Source: Zymoseptoria tritici IPO323
Lineage: Eukaryota > Ascomycota > Dothideomycetes > Mycosphaerellales > Mycosphaerellaceae
Reading direction: 5' to 3'
Length of the DNA stretch: 64,000 nt
Assembly (NCBI RefSeq): GCF_000219625.1
Contig: NC_018214.1
Span: 1,364,001 to 1,428,000, forward strand
Positions 1 to 10,787 of this stretch are shown here, piece by piece. The translations under genes were made by a program, and so were the position numbers. The notes under the pieces are model-generated. The model saw nothing but the letters and a program-made list of their open reading frames with translations. It did no database searches and was not told where the DNA came from. Position 1 is the first letter of the stretch. Every line of letters begins with the position of its first letter.

Positions 1-653
1 CCCCAGTCGTCGTAGATACGATGTGTGGCCAAAGCGGGCATCTCTTGCCATTCATCCTCTTCGTCGGGCTTAGAATCGTCCGTGGAGAGTCGTTCAGGAA
101 TGGGCTGGTGGGAGAATTCGGAAACGCTGGCTATGGAGGGTTTCTGGGCGTGTTTCGCTATAGATCTCGGGGGAGATGCAGTAGACTCGTCGTCCTCTTT
201 CGCCTTACTCGCTTGGTCTGCGGCATCATGGAGTTGCGCAGGAGCCGGCTGTTTGTCCTTCGCTGCAACATCGTTCGCTTCCGTCTCCTGCTCGACTGGC
301 GCACTCTTCTTCTCAGCAGAAGCCTCCTCATCCTTCTTCACAACCCCTTGCTCCCCTTCAGCCTCCTCTATCTCCTGTAACACATTCTCCCGTATCTCGT
401 CCGGTGTATCCAACTCCCCTAGAGTATACTGTCTCCTCCTCGGTGGCCTCGCCGGTAAACCAAACTCGTCCGCGACTGGTGGTTCCGCTTGCGGCTCGTC
501 ATGTTTCTGCTCCCTCGAGACCACCCTGTTTAGACTCCTCACGCTCGGTGCTTCGCTAGGCCGTCTAGTATGTGTAGCTTCAGGTGATTGTGGTGATTGT
601 GCCTCGGTTTGCGACTGCTGTGGTTCCGCATCTTGCGGCGGAACTGTGGGCAT
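1..653 (-). CDS. Hypothetical acidic, low-complexity protein (3' part outside window)
   Basis: The minus strand is open from an ATG at 653 down to base 1 with no stop, so about 217 codons are visible and the C-terminus lies outside the window. The protein is hydrophilic and looks largely disordered: rich in Glu, Asp, Ala, Pro and Ser, with a basic stretch near residues 60-75 and a Lys/Glu-rich middle. The last visible part (around EEDEWQEMPALATHRIYDDW) is the most protein-like segment, suggesting a conserved region continues past the edge. Codon use (GAG, GAC, AAG, ATC) fits coding DNA better than the plus-strand frames here. I do not recognise the family. It is divergent from UTP23 with about 465 bp between starts. 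Confidence 0.6.
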   Translation of the reverse strand, partial: MPTVPPQDAEPQQSQTEAQSPQSPEATHTRRPSEAPSVRSLNRVVSREQKHDEPQAEPPVADEFGLPARPPRRRQYTLGELDTPDEIRENVLQEIEEAEGEQGVVKKDEEASAEKKSAPVEQETEANDVAAKDKQPAPAQLHDAADQASKAKEDDESTASPPRSIAKHAQKPSIASVSEFSHQPIPERLSTDDSKPDEEDEWQEMPALATHRIYDDW

Positions 654-1118
654 GCTGGTTGTTCATTCCATCATAGCCATACACCATGTATTCTTTCGAA
701 AGCGCTCGTCAGGATCCGTAGATATGCTGTTCTGCGGGGCAGGGATGAGAGTCTGTTGAGATCGAAGCAAAGTCACCGGCGGGTAGGTAGCTCTTCTTTA
801 TCCGGAAGCGTGTATAGTAGGATCTCGGCCTATTGTCAGATCTGTAAGGAATCAAATTGTGCTCGCAGTATATCGTATGCAATCCTCGAACGAAACAACG
901 TGACACACTTTCACAGAGTCGAGCAATGATTCACAAGACAGACATCATCGCGCTGTCGTCCCTGTCCCTGCAGCCCGCCGCCGCCTCTCCACAAACGCCT
1001 TCCGCAGCGGCAGAACCTTAAAATTTATTGAAGATCTTCAATTGTTCAGACACTTCGACCTTCTCTTCGAACCCACCATTTCGCACGTCGCGCCCTTCTA
1101 TCACAACATCCGCCCATC
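654..1118. promoter_or_regulatory. Divergent intergenic region between hypothetical gene and UTP23
   Basis: This 465-bp stretch lies between two divergent start codons and must hold both promoters. The UTP23-proximal part is CT-rich on the plus strand (for example around 1040-1115), as is usual for fungal 5' leaders. I see no TATA box or factor site I can defend. Small ORFs here are not convincing. Confidence 0.45.
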
Positions 1119-2024
1119 ATGCGCGGCAAACGCTCGAAGCAATACCGCAAACTCATGCAACAATACCAACTCAACTTCTCCTTCCGCGAACCCTACCAAG
1201 TCCTCCTCGACTCCGGCATCATCACCTCCGGCTCTGCCTTTAAGATGTCTCTCGGCCACATGCTCTCCTCCACCCTCCACGGAGAGATCAAACCCATGAT
1301 TACACAATGCAGCATACGACACCTCTACAACGCACCCGCATCACCCACCAAAGATCAGTGCATAGAAGTTGCGAAACAGGCGGAGCGAAGACGGTGTGGA
1401 CATCACGAGTTGGAACAGCCGCTGAGCGAATTTGAGTGTATCATGAGTGTCGTAGATCCGAAAGGGAGCGGGACGAATCGACATCGGTATGTGGTCGCCA
1501 GTCAGCTGGATGAAGTGCGCAAGGCGTTGAGGAAGGTGGTCGGCACGCCGTTGGTGTATGTGAAGAGGAGCGTGATGGTGTTGGAGCCAATGGCGCAGGC
1601 GACGGAGGAGGTCAGAGAACGAGAGGAGAAGAGCAAGATCAGGGCGGGCCTGGTGGGACGCAGGGAGACGGGTGGTGGTGAGAAGAGGAAGAGGGGCGAG
1701 GACGATGAGGCGGATGGGGAGGAGAGACAAGAGAAAGTCGAGGCGAAGAAGAGAAAGGTCAAGGGTCCCAAGGGACCAAATCCCTTGAGCGCGAAGAAAG
1801 CGAAGAGCGGAAAGGCGGAGGAAAAGGAAGGGGAGAAAGCGGCTCTGAGGAAGGTGATGAAGAAGGATCCGCAAGCAGCAGAGAAGGCTGGGTTATTAGG
1901 CGGAGCAGCTGAGGATAGAGAGACCGGAGGAGATGCAACGAAGAAGCGGAAACGGAAGAGGAAGCCAAAGGACGCTGCTACCGGTGGTGTCGAGGCCGCT
2001 TCAGAAGCTGGCGGAGACGATTGA
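1119..2024 (+). CDS. UTP23: rRNA-processing protein UTP23 (PIN-domain small-subunit processome factor)
   Basis: Single-exon gene of 301 aa. The N-terminus (MRGKRSKQYRKLMQQYQLNF followed by FREPYQVLLD), the MITQCSIRHLY segment near residue 65 and the HRYVVASQ...LR...VPLVYVKRSVMVLEP-type block are hallmarks of Utp23. A Cys/His cluster (ERRRCGHHE...C) matches the zinc-binding site of Utp23. Utp23 is a degenerate PIN-domain protein of the nucleolar SSU processome needed for early 18S pre-rRNA cleavage and snR30 release. Residues beyond about 165 form a highly basic Lys/Arg/Glu tail, typical of nucleolar proteins, and are longer here than in yeast. The ATG is the first in frame and begins exactly where the family begins. 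Confidence 0.93.
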   Translation: MRGKRSKQYRKLMQQYQLNFSFREPYQVLLDSGIITSGSAFKMSLGHMLSSTLHGEIKPMITQCSIRHLYNAPASPTKDQCIEVAKQAERRRCGHHELEQPLSEFECIMSVVDPKGSGTNRHRYVVASQLDEVRKALRKVVGTPLVYVKRSVMVLEPMAQATEEVREREEKSKIRAGLVGRRETGGGEKRKRGEDDEADGEERQEKVEAKKRKVKGPKGPNPLSAKKAKSGKAEEKEGEKAALRKVMKKDPQAAEKAGLLGGAAEDRETGGDATKKRKRKRKPKDAATGGVEAASEAGGDD

Positions 2025-2114
2025 GTCCGTGGAGGCACGACTATCGCTGAATAGCGAATTGTGAATGATCAAGATACCCTGTTACATTACAGTAATGCGC
2101 AGACGACCTCGCCG

Positions 2115-3761
2115 TTACCTTATTTGTGCCGTATTGCTATCGCATCTACTGATCTTACCAGAAGCGAACGAGCACGCACCCGCCCCCTGAGCCTCTAGAG
2201 CACGCCAAAGAACCAACCCCAAGCCCGCAATGGCACAGCCAAAGGCCACACCATAATTTTCCACAACCTGCATTACAGCTGCACTCACCTTCCACGCTAG
2301 AACCAGTGTCATGCCGATGGCGAGAACATGTCCCGCCAACGACAATGCAGCTTTCAACGCCTTAGCCTTCTCTTTGACGGTGGCGGTGGGTGAAGTGAGA
2401 GTCTCAGCCAGGTCACTCTTCGGCAGCTGAATGTCGCGAAGATAGCAGAGGATAGAAGTGATGATACTGATGACGAACTCCTCTGCTTGTTCGAGGTATT
2501 GAGGTGGTATCTTCGGGAGGGAGGCCTGCTCCTCTGGCGCTGCTGAGGTCTGCGATGTGTCTCGACGCCCAGTGCATTGCCCTGTACTTCCATCTCGCTG
2601 ACATCCCAGCGAGCAACTCCTTCCAACGGACTTGTTAGTCCTGTGGTAGTCTGCTCGACGAGCGTCTCTTGCTCCGAGCACCGCCGCAAGTTCAGGGCGG
2701 ACCAGATCCACTGGTGGAAGCATCTGCATCAACTCCGAGGACGCACCCCTACAGACGTCCTGGTCGTGTAGAGGAGCATGCTCGCCGTATTTTGTTCTCG
2801 GCGCCAAGTCGATCGAGGACAAGAGCTTCGCCGACACTGCATGAAGCTCGCAACATGGTGTCTTTGCGCTGCAGTTCGGAAAGGCTCCAGGTAGAGTCCG
2901 AGATGGCTGGCCCTTGCCATTTCTCGTGGCCAAGGGCGAGGAAATGATTGTGACCTCCTCAACGGTGCCATTTGGCATGCCGCTCGGCGGTGGTCCTCTC
3001 CCAGCGTCAACCCGATAATTCCCTCCACTGCCGCCTCGTCTTTTGCGGACTTTGATCGGCGGGACTTCGCCAGCTGCATGCTGGCTCGGAGCACCCTGAT
3101 AGGGTCGAAAGTACTTCGGGCACGCGCATACAGAGGAGATGTCTGAGTTCGTGCAGTGCTCAATCTCGGCGGTCCGACATGTGCAGACATGGGGCACTCC
3201 TACATCCTTTGTTTTCAGCAGGAGCCGTTGGTCATAGCCATCGCTAGAAACTCGGGGAGATTTGCATCGGTAATGCTCCAGAGCGTCAATCTGCTCGGAA
3301 GAATAGCCTGGGTATGCAAAGGGCTGCGGTTCCTCCGCTGAAGGCATGTGCACCAATTTATCTGGCTCAGGCGGATGCGGCGAGTGTGGTATATCCTTTC
3401 TCTTGACATCTCTTCTTACGTATGGAACTGCGGCACCTCCTCTTGCCTGACCAACAGTATTGTAATGCCATGTCTGCGGCTCCACACTGTGCTTGATATG
3501 TGCACCGCTGAGATTCCTGCTTTCGTTCGCTCGACTATAAGCATGTCTGTCTCTTGCATTCGCTGTGGGCGATTCTTGCCCAAGGCTGCGGAGCTTCAGC
3601 GCTTCTCCAGGTGACGCAGGCGTGAATGTACTGAGATTACTGCCTGGTGTTCGAGGTCCGAGACTTGGCGATATGGCCCCCGTTTTGGGATTGGCGTGTC
3701 GAGCGGTGATGTAGTCGTCGGAGTCCTTCATTCGAATGGGTTCTGGTCGCGTTGTAGTCAT
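2115..3761 (-). CDS. Hypothetical protein with C-terminal membrane segments
   Basis: Uninterrupted minus-strand frame of 548 aa, counted from the first ATG (3761). An in-frame TTG lies just upstream at 3767 and is unlikely to be used. Residues 1-400 are polar and low in predicted structure, with Pro/Ser/Arg-rich stretches, a Cys-rich patch (VCTCRTAEIEHC...SSVCACP) around residues 190-215 and a basic KVRKRRGG stretch. The C-terminal 120 residues contain an amphipathic region (YLEQAEEFVISIITSILCYL) and two hydrophobic segments (ALSLAGHVLAIGMTLVLAW and YGVAFGCAIAGLGLVLW), suggesting a tail-anchored or hairpin membrane protein with a long cytosolic part. No family recognised. It is convergent with UTP23 (90 bp between stops). 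Confidence 0.6.
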   Translation of the reverse strand: MTTTRPEPIRMKDSDDYITARHANPKTGAISPSLGPRTPGSNLSTFTPASPGEALKLRSLGQESPTANARDRHAYSRANESRNLSGAHIKHSVEPQTWHYNTVGQARGGAAVPYVRRDVKRKDIPHSPHPPEPDKLVHMPSAEEPQPFAYPGYSSEQIDALEHYRCKSPRVSSDGYDQRLLLKTKDVGVPHVCTCRTAEIEHCTNSDISSVCACPKYFRPYQGAPSQHAAGEVPPIKVRKRRGGSGGNYRVDAGRGPPPSGMPNGTVEEVTIISSPLATRNGKGQPSRTLPGAFPNCSAKTPCCELHAVSAKLLSSIDLAPRTKYGEHAPLHDQDVCRGASSELMQMLPPVDLVRPELAAVLGARDARRADYHRTNKSVGRSCSLGCQRDGSTGQCTGRRDTSQTSAAPEEQASLPKIPPQYLEQAEEFVISIITSILCYLRDIQLPKSDLAETLTSPTATVKEKAKALKAALSLAGHVLAIGMTLVLAWKVSAAVMQVVENYGVAFGCAIAGLGLVLWRALEAQGAGACSFASGKISRCDSNTAQIR

Positions 3762-4182
3762 CGCCAATCCGGGCGGCGAAGGATCTGTGAGGGATCGCTA
3801 GTCCTTGAGGATGATCGCTTTCAATGTCTTGCGGACGCTCCGTCTCGGTGGTATTCGTAGGTGCGGCGGACTAATCTCCGGAGGGATCAACTGGTACCTC
3901 GTCTGCTGTGGTGTGTAGAGATATTGGGAGTCAGTAGGTCTGGAGCATGAGCGTACGCGATGGAACTGTCTCAAGTGACTGGGCACTTTGGACTGCTCCA
4001 TCCTGCTGCTCTCCATTTTGTGGAATATAGAAATTGGCACAGCAACGAGTTGCCGAAATATCGAGAGCTTGAGATTGAAGTACGAAAACGGGCTTCCTCC
4101 TACCGGCCTTATCCTCTTCCTCTGCTCAACTCTGACCTGCGCCTGCTTCCTCCCAGACTTGTCGTATCGCTCCAGATTGAGA

Positions 4183-4719
4183 ATGCTTCTGCCTCGGGCA
4201 TATAGCCCATCTCTTGCCTTGCAAACCGCCGAAGAATACGAGTCGCACGAAGCGAACATCATCTACCGCTCGTTTTCCTGCCACAAATCCTCAAGGTACC
4301 TGTCTGGTCAGTTGGTACGAGGAGATCAACGTGAGTCGGTCACGAAGACAAGCGAAGTGGCCCAAAGTGCTTGGGAAGCTTTCTCCCTCGACAAGGATCC
4401 GTTGAACGGCAGTTGGCCACCGCTTGACGCCAAGTCTGCACTGTACGACAAGAAGCTATCTCCGCATGTTGCGCGATGGCTGCTCCGGCCATGCCGTCAC
4501 AGCCGGATACGCTGCGAAGCGGTCACTTCACATGGGCGCATCGTCATCGAAGAATCGGTGATCCGGTGCGTGGGATGCCGGTGGGAGGATGAGGACTCCG
4601 ATGTCCGCCAAGACCCGGTGCAAGACATCGAGCGTCACCCGAAGAACGGGGCGAATCCTAGGAGCACAAATGAAGCAATGTCAAACATCTCCAGGCGCAT
4701 GTCGGGGTTGTATTTTTGA
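4183..4719 (+). CDS. Hypothetical protein, weakly supported
   Basis: A plus-strand frame is open from 3988 to a TGA ending at 4719. From about 4200 codon use is typical of genes in this window (GAC, AAG, ATC, GTC, TAC favoured), so I take the in-frame ATG at 4183 as a conservative start, giving 178 aa. The real start, or an upstream exon, could lie earlier. The product is hydrophilic with Trp-Glu-Asp and Arg/Cys-containing stretches (WLLRPCRHSRIRCE; IRCVGCRWEDEDSD). No domain recognised. Overlapping minus-strand ORFs (3798-4262, 4681-5082) compete, and the second begins with a signal-peptide-like sequence. Confidence 0.3.
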   Translation: MLLPRAYSPSLALQTAEEYESHEANIIYRSFSCHKSSRYLSGQLVRGDQRESVTKTSEVAQSAWEAFSLDKDPLNGSWPPLDAKSALYDKKLSPHVARWLLRPCRHSRIRCEAVTSHGRIVIEESVIRCVGCRWEDEDSDVRQDPVQDIERHPKNGANPRSTNEAMSNISRRMSGLYF

Positions 4720-7334
4720 GGCCTTCCAAGACTTCCGTGCTACTGGCCAAGCGTCACAGTACGAGACGGCCAAGAGGAAGGTGAAACGAAGTTGGAGGTC
4801 ATTCGCAACGATGCGCAGATAGGAAGTGCATCGACGAAGGCAGGGCGAGGTAAGGGCCACCGGAAGTGAACGGACGAGGGTCGCATCGACTCGAATGCAT
4901 CGCCAGGAGTTCCGACTTAGGATGCGAAGGCGGTGGAGTAATTGTCGGCGAGATGTGGGCTTGGAAGAAGACAAAAATGTCGCATTGGATGGCACCAGAC
5001 CAGCGGGCAGGGCTTTGATTTCATAGATAGACGGGATCGCGGCACCCAACACAAGCAACATACACAGACGTGCGACGACCATAAATGCCGCAAGGCTAGA
5101 AGTTCTGTCGGCTAGTTCTGTAAGTTCTGTTGGGCCGGTCCTGGATCAAATGCTTGTTCTTTCTACCGTATGCGGCCTCTCAGAACTTTTTGATACCGTG
5201 GTCCGTCGGCCTTCGCTTTGCGCAAACTCCTTCGGTCGGCGAATCGCGGGATAGCTAAGGGCCGTCGCAGCCGTCGAACGGCCTGGAACTACTAAGGTAC
5301 TTTGGCACAACACGCGACGGTACCGGCGCAAGCACTCGCGTAGAACGGCAATATTTCTGTTGCAGAACGATGCTCTACAGATCATTGCCAATGGAGGCCA
5401 TCGGATTGGTTGGCAAGCTGCAGACCATCGGCAAAACACTTTGAGACCTGGATGATGCGGAGTAGTTCTAGTGAGCTGTCTCTGAGACTCTACGTACGTA
5501 GTCTGTCGGCAAACACATGGCCGAACTTCGGAGAGGCGTAGATAAGAAGACGGCAACGACAGCAACAACACCAACATCACAACAATGCAACGAGAGCGAT
5601 CCATCGATGTCGGCAGGATTGGCCCATTTGTTGTTGTGGGCGCATTTCAAAATATTAAATTTGCCAATTCCCAGAGCTCATCTCGGCTCTTGGCCTTTGT
5701 GTCCACTCAGCACTTGTAAGGTTTGAACAAGCAAAGTCCAGCGAGATTGCGGCCCGTTCGAGGACAACAAAACCAATTTGCCAATCGGCGTCCACGAGCG
5801 CCGCCGATACCATACGTATTCGCAATCGCTACTCTACTTTTTTTCCTTCTCTTTTTCCCGTATTGCGGGTCTGCCATCCAATGTCTCTCGAGCCTCCAGC
5901 CATGGTGCATGTGCATGGGTATGGGTGGGGGTTCCTTCGGGTCGCACAGGCCGAGCGACGTCATGATCTGTGTCGATTCGAATCCCTCGCTGCGTGACCT
6001 TGCAGCCGACGATGATCCCCGATGATAAGGCGGAAGACGGTGACCGGAGGAAGTGGATGGGACCTCCAAATATGCTTGACGAGACTCGGAGGTGCTCGAC
6101 ATGCAAGCAGACCCTTTTGGCTCCAAGGCCAAGCGATCGGGTCGATGAGGGCACAAATCTTGTCTTGCTAGCTATCGTGTTCTTTCCGAAGCTCGCAGCC
6201 GCATCGTCAAGTCACCATGCATGCTTCCTCCACGGCCTCCGCTCGAAGGTTTACTAAAGATCGGTAAGCCTCTGCTGCGAGCTTTCATTTGCTGAAGCCG
6301 CAGTGAAACCCCGCGCTAGATCGATGGACGATCCGTGCGTTTACGATGGGGCGCCGGCCGCCAACGCTTGAGAGGGATAGTGCGGCGCATGGTTTGGTGA
6401 TGGTGATGTTCGTTGCATATGGCTGTTGTTCGGGCCTTCTGGACGCCAGCATCCTGGGGTGCGTTGCTGTGTGCAGGGCTCGAAGATGCTGCATCCAGTC
6501 GCAAAATGCCGCATCGATGGAGTCGATTCCAGCCTCTGGCGCATGCGCTGTACGACGGCCAAGCTTCTCACCAGAAGTCTCAAGGACTGCTTCCAATGTG
6601 CGAGCAGGACTAGGACCACAGTGGTCTTCGTTCGGTACCTCTCACTCCGCACAACGGTCCAACCTGCAAGACCCACCACGTTGCCCACGTCTGGCTAGCC
6701 TGTGTGTAGTGCCCGCCCACTAGCTGGAGTTACCTGGTCCTTCGTGTAGAATCGCTTGCTCGACTCGGTATCGGCGGTTACGTTATTGGCAGCACCTCTG
6801 CGAGTTAATCTGTCACGAGTGGGAACGGTCCGACCAAGGCCAAGCTTGCAAGGCTCCGGCACCAGGATTCACCGGCAAGGCAGGGTTGTGTTGAGTCGAG
6901 GGAGAGTGCAGTAGGTGCGTGCGGGCTTCGTTACGTGGATGGGCGTATTAGATTAGGCAAGGTGTGGAAAAAATTAGAGGTCGTGCCCAGTCAAACGGAC
7001 CGCCGGCGTGCAGCAGCAGCGTCCAGCATTATTGTTGTTGTTATCCGGTGGTTTAAATTCCCACCCAAAATCCAAGTAAGCCAGCCAGACCAGACCCAGG
7101 CCGACCGACCGCCCGCCCGTTTTGACGCTTTCTCTGTGCTGCCATTTTCCACCAACGCTCGGCATCGCGGCATCGCCCGCCCTATCGCGCGCAATCGTCC
7201 GTCCTTTTTATCCCCAGCTCCGTCCACACCTTCGAAGCTTTCTTCTCTTCTTCCACTACAGCTGCGCGTCTTTCTCCCCGACACGACAGTAGTGACACTC
7301 TTTCCCTCACGGCTGCCCTCCATTGATTTGGACA
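4720..7334. other. Long intergenic region upstream of PMA1
   Basis: No gene I can defend across 2.6 kb. Minus-strand ORFs at 4681-5082 and 5146-5604 begin with hydrophobic, signal-peptide-like N-termini, but the remainder reads as Arg/Ser-rich random translation, so I leave them out. The last 350 bp before PMA1 (about 7080-7334) are strongly C/T-rich on the plus strand, with runs such as tctcttcttcc, as in 5' leaders of highly expressed fungal genes. This is the likely PMA1 promoter and leader. Confidence 0.4.
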
Positions 7335-10300
7335 ATGGCCGCTCCACGTGTCAGCTTCTCCGACAAGGACTTGGAGAATGGCGAAGGTGGTCCCGAACGG
7401 TACGTTGTTTTGATCCTGCCGCCGCCGTCGCCGCATTGATATCACCACCACGACGCTTTCCTTCCACCCACCAGCAATCGCACTCGTGCAGCTGCATCCG
7501 CGGCGCATCCACTCGCACGGCAAGGCAATCACTGACAAGCTCGAATAGATCGCGCAAGTGGTCGCAGGCTCCTGGCAACATCGAGGACCTAGGTAAGACG
7601 CGCTGCATTCACCACACCCGCACCATGAAATTCAATGCATCTGACTTTGTCGATTTAGACGAGTACACCGCTCTCCAGAAGTACATCTCTACCTACCGTG
7701 ATCCCAAGCTCGCCCAGCAGGATGAGGTCGCCAATGCGCACGCCGAGTCGCAGAAGAAGAAGCCGTGGCAGGTTCGTTGCCACTTCACCTCTCCGCACAC
7801 ACCCTTCGTCCACTGACCAACCCGCGCAGTTCTGGAAGAAGGCCCCGAAGGCTGAAGATGATGGCGATGCCATGGTCGTCCCCGAGGATTGGCTCAATGC
7901 CGACATCCGCCAGGGTATCACCAACGCTGATGTCGAGAGTCGCCGGAAAAAGTTTGGCTGGAACGAAATCTCCACCGACAAGGAGAACTTGTTCATCAAG
8001 TTCTTGACCTTCTTCACTGGCCCTATTCTCTACGGTACGTCTCATCATCCATTCACACTTCGGCATGCACAATGGCTGGTCATGAGTGCTTGCGGGCGCA
8101 AAAAGCTTGGCACAACGGCCATGCTGCATTGCATGTTTGATCTGCACGATGCCGCCCTGTTGTCGCAGAGCGAAAGCTAATTCTTGGCAGTCATGGAACT
8201 CGCTGTCCTCCTCGCCGCCGGTCTCCGCTCTTGGATCGATTTCGGTGTCATTATCGCCATTCTTTTGCTCAACGCCGCCGTCGGTTGGTACCAGGAAAAG
8301 CAAGCTGCCGATGTCGTCGCCAGTCTGAAGGGTGACATTGCCATGAAGGCGACCGTCGTCCGTGATGGTCAGGAACAGGATATCAAGGCTCGCGAGCTCG
8401 TCCCCGGTGACATTGTCGTCATCGAGGAGGGTCAATCCGTGCCAGCCGATTCTCGTCTCATCTGCGACTACGAACACCCCGAGGACTTTGAGAAGTACAA
8501 GGAGCTCCGCGAACAGCACGCTCTGAACCCCGAGGAGGATCCTGCTGGTTCCGAGGACGCCGAGGGTGAAGAGGGTGAGGGCATCCAGCACCAAGGTCAC
8601 TCCATCATCGCCGCCGATCAGTCCTCCATCACTGGAGAGTCTCTCGCCGTTGACAAGTACATGGGCGACACCGTCTACTACACCACTGGCTGCAAGCGTG
8701 GCAAGGCCTACGGTGTTGTCTTGACCTCCGCCAAGTTCTCCTTCATCGGTCGCACTGCTACTCTCGTCCAGGGCGCCAAGGATCAAGGACATTTCAAGGC
8801 CATCATGAACAGCATCGGAACAGCGCTCCTCGTTCTCGTCATGTTCTGGATTCTCGTCGCCTGGATCGGTGGTTTTTTCCGTGGAATCAACCTTGCTACC
8901 CCCGAGGCCTCCTCCAACACCCTCCTTCACTACGTTCTGATCCTGTTCATTATCGGTGTGCCTGTCGGTCTGCCCGTCGTCACCACCACCACTCTCGCCG
9001 TCGGTGCCGCCTACCTCGCCAAGCAGCAAGCCATCGTCCAGAAGCTCACTGCTATTGAGTCGCTCGCTGGTGTCGATGTTCTGTGCTCCGACAAGACCGG
9101 AACTCTCACTGCCAACCAGCTCTCCATTCGTGAGCCTTACGTTGCCGAGGGTGAGGACGTCAACTGGATGATGGCCTGCGCCGCCCTTGCGTCTTCTCAC
9201 AACATCAAGTCGCTCGACCCCATCGACAAGGTTACCATTCTTACGCTCAAGCGCTACCCCAAGGCCCGTGACATTCTCAAGGACGACTGGAAGACCGAGA
9301 AATTCACTCCCTTCGACCCTGTCTCCAAGCGCATTACGACCATCTGCACGCTCCGCGGCGACCGCTTCACCTGCGCCAAGGGCGCTCCCAAGGCCGTTCT
9401 CAACTTGACCGAATGTTCTAAGGAGACCGCCGATATGTTCAAGGACAAGGCTACTGAGTTCGCTCGCCGTGGTTTCCGCTCTCTCGGTGTCGCCTACCAG
9501 AAGAATAACGACCCATGGGTTCTTCTCGGTATGCTTTCCATGTTCGACCCTCCCCGTGAGGACACCGCCCAGACCATCATCGAGGCCCAGCAGCTCGGTG
9601 TCCCAGTCAAGATGTTGACGGGTGATGCCATTGCTATCGCCAAGGAGACTTGCAAGATGCTTGCCCTCGGAACCAAGGTCTACAACTCGCAGAAGCTCAT
9701 TCACGGCGGTCTTTCCGGCACCACCCAGCACGATCTCGTTGAGCGTGCTGATGGTTTCGCTGAGGTCTTCCCCGAGCACAAGTACCAGGTCGTGGAGATG
9801 CTCCAGCAGCGTGGTCACTTGACTGCCATGACTGGTGACGGTGTCAACGATGCTCCATCTCTCAAGAAGGCCGATTGTGGTATCGCCGTCGAGGGCTCCT
9901 CCGAGGCTGCTCAGGCTGCCGCCGATATCGTCTTCCTCGCCCCAGGTCTCTCCACCATCGTTTTTGCCATCAAGACTGCCCGCCAGATCTTCCAGCGCAT
10001 GAAGGCCTACATCCAATACCGTATCGCTCTCTGTCTCCATCTGGAAATCTACTTGGTCACCTCGATCATCATCATTCGCGAGGTCATCGCCTCCGAGCTG
10101 ATCGTCTTCATCGCCCTGTTCGCCGATTTGGCCACCGTCGCCATTGCCTACGACAACGCCCACTCCGAACAGCGCCCTGTCGAGTGGCAATTGCCCAAGA
10201 TTTGGATCATCTCCGTCATCCTTGGTATCGAACTCGCTATTGCTACCTGGATCGCCCGTGGTACATTCTTCATGCCAGGCGGTGGTCTCATCCAGAACTA

Positions 10301-10787
10301 CGGAAACTTCGAGGAGATTCTCTTCTTGGAGATCGCTCTTACCGAGAACTGGCTCATCTTCATCACCCGTGGTGCGCAGACTCTCCCATCGTGGCAGCTC
10401 GTTGGTGCCATTCTCGGAGTGGACATTCTGGCTACCCTGTTCTGTATCTTCGGATGGCTCAACTCCAGCATCTACCAGCGCCCTCTCCCATCCCCGATGT
10501 CTACCTTCCAGCAGACCGCCAACGGCCACACCGATGTCGTCACCGTCGTTGTTGTCTGGATGTTCTCGATTGGTGTGATGATTGTCATTGCCATCACCTA
10601 CTACCTCCTCAACAAGATTCCCGGTCTCGCAGATCTTGGACGCCAGAACCGCAGTCTCCACGACACCCAGATGGAGAACATCATCGGCCACCTGAGCAAG
10701 CTCGCGCTCAAGCACGAGCGTGACGAGAACGGCGATGCCCGATGGACTTTGGCCACCAAGGCCACTGATGACGAGGACGACGACTAG
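7335..10787 (+). CDS. PMA1: Plasma-membrane H+-transporting P-type ATPase
   Basis: Five exons: 7335-7399, 7549-7592, 7659-7771, 7830-8034 and 8191-10787, with introns of 57-156 nt and good GT/AG ends, giving 1,007 aa. The product is a P3A ATPase that exports protons and energises nutrient uptake. Visible landmarks: acidic N-terminus; first TM pair around VMELAVLLAAGLRSWIDFGV; actuator TGES loop (SSITGESLAVDK); phosphorylation motif CSDKTGTLT with Asp near residue 443; KGAPKAVL nucleotide-binding block; hinge motif TGDGVNDAPSLKKADCGIAV; then C-terminal TM helices ending in an acidic tail (ATDDEDDD). An acidic insertion of about 35 residues (Glu/Asp-rich, after ICDYEHPEDFEKYKELREQ) lies just before the TGES loop and makes it longer than the roughly 920-aa yeast and Neurospora proteins. 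Strong C/G third-position bias indicates high expression and creates a very long antisense ORF (see rejected items). Confidence 0.96.

Noticed and set aside
25..759. Plus-strand 244-codon ORF at the window start
   Set aside because: It is Ser/Cys-rich and structureless. The opposite strand is open to the window edge with better codon use and a protein-like end, so I called that one.
3798..4262. Minus-strand 154-codon ORF just upstream of the membrane-protein gene, in the same register
   Set aside because: It is separated by an in-frame TAG, lacks a domain, and overlaps a plus-strand frame with better codon use. I found no splice that would skip the stop convincingly.
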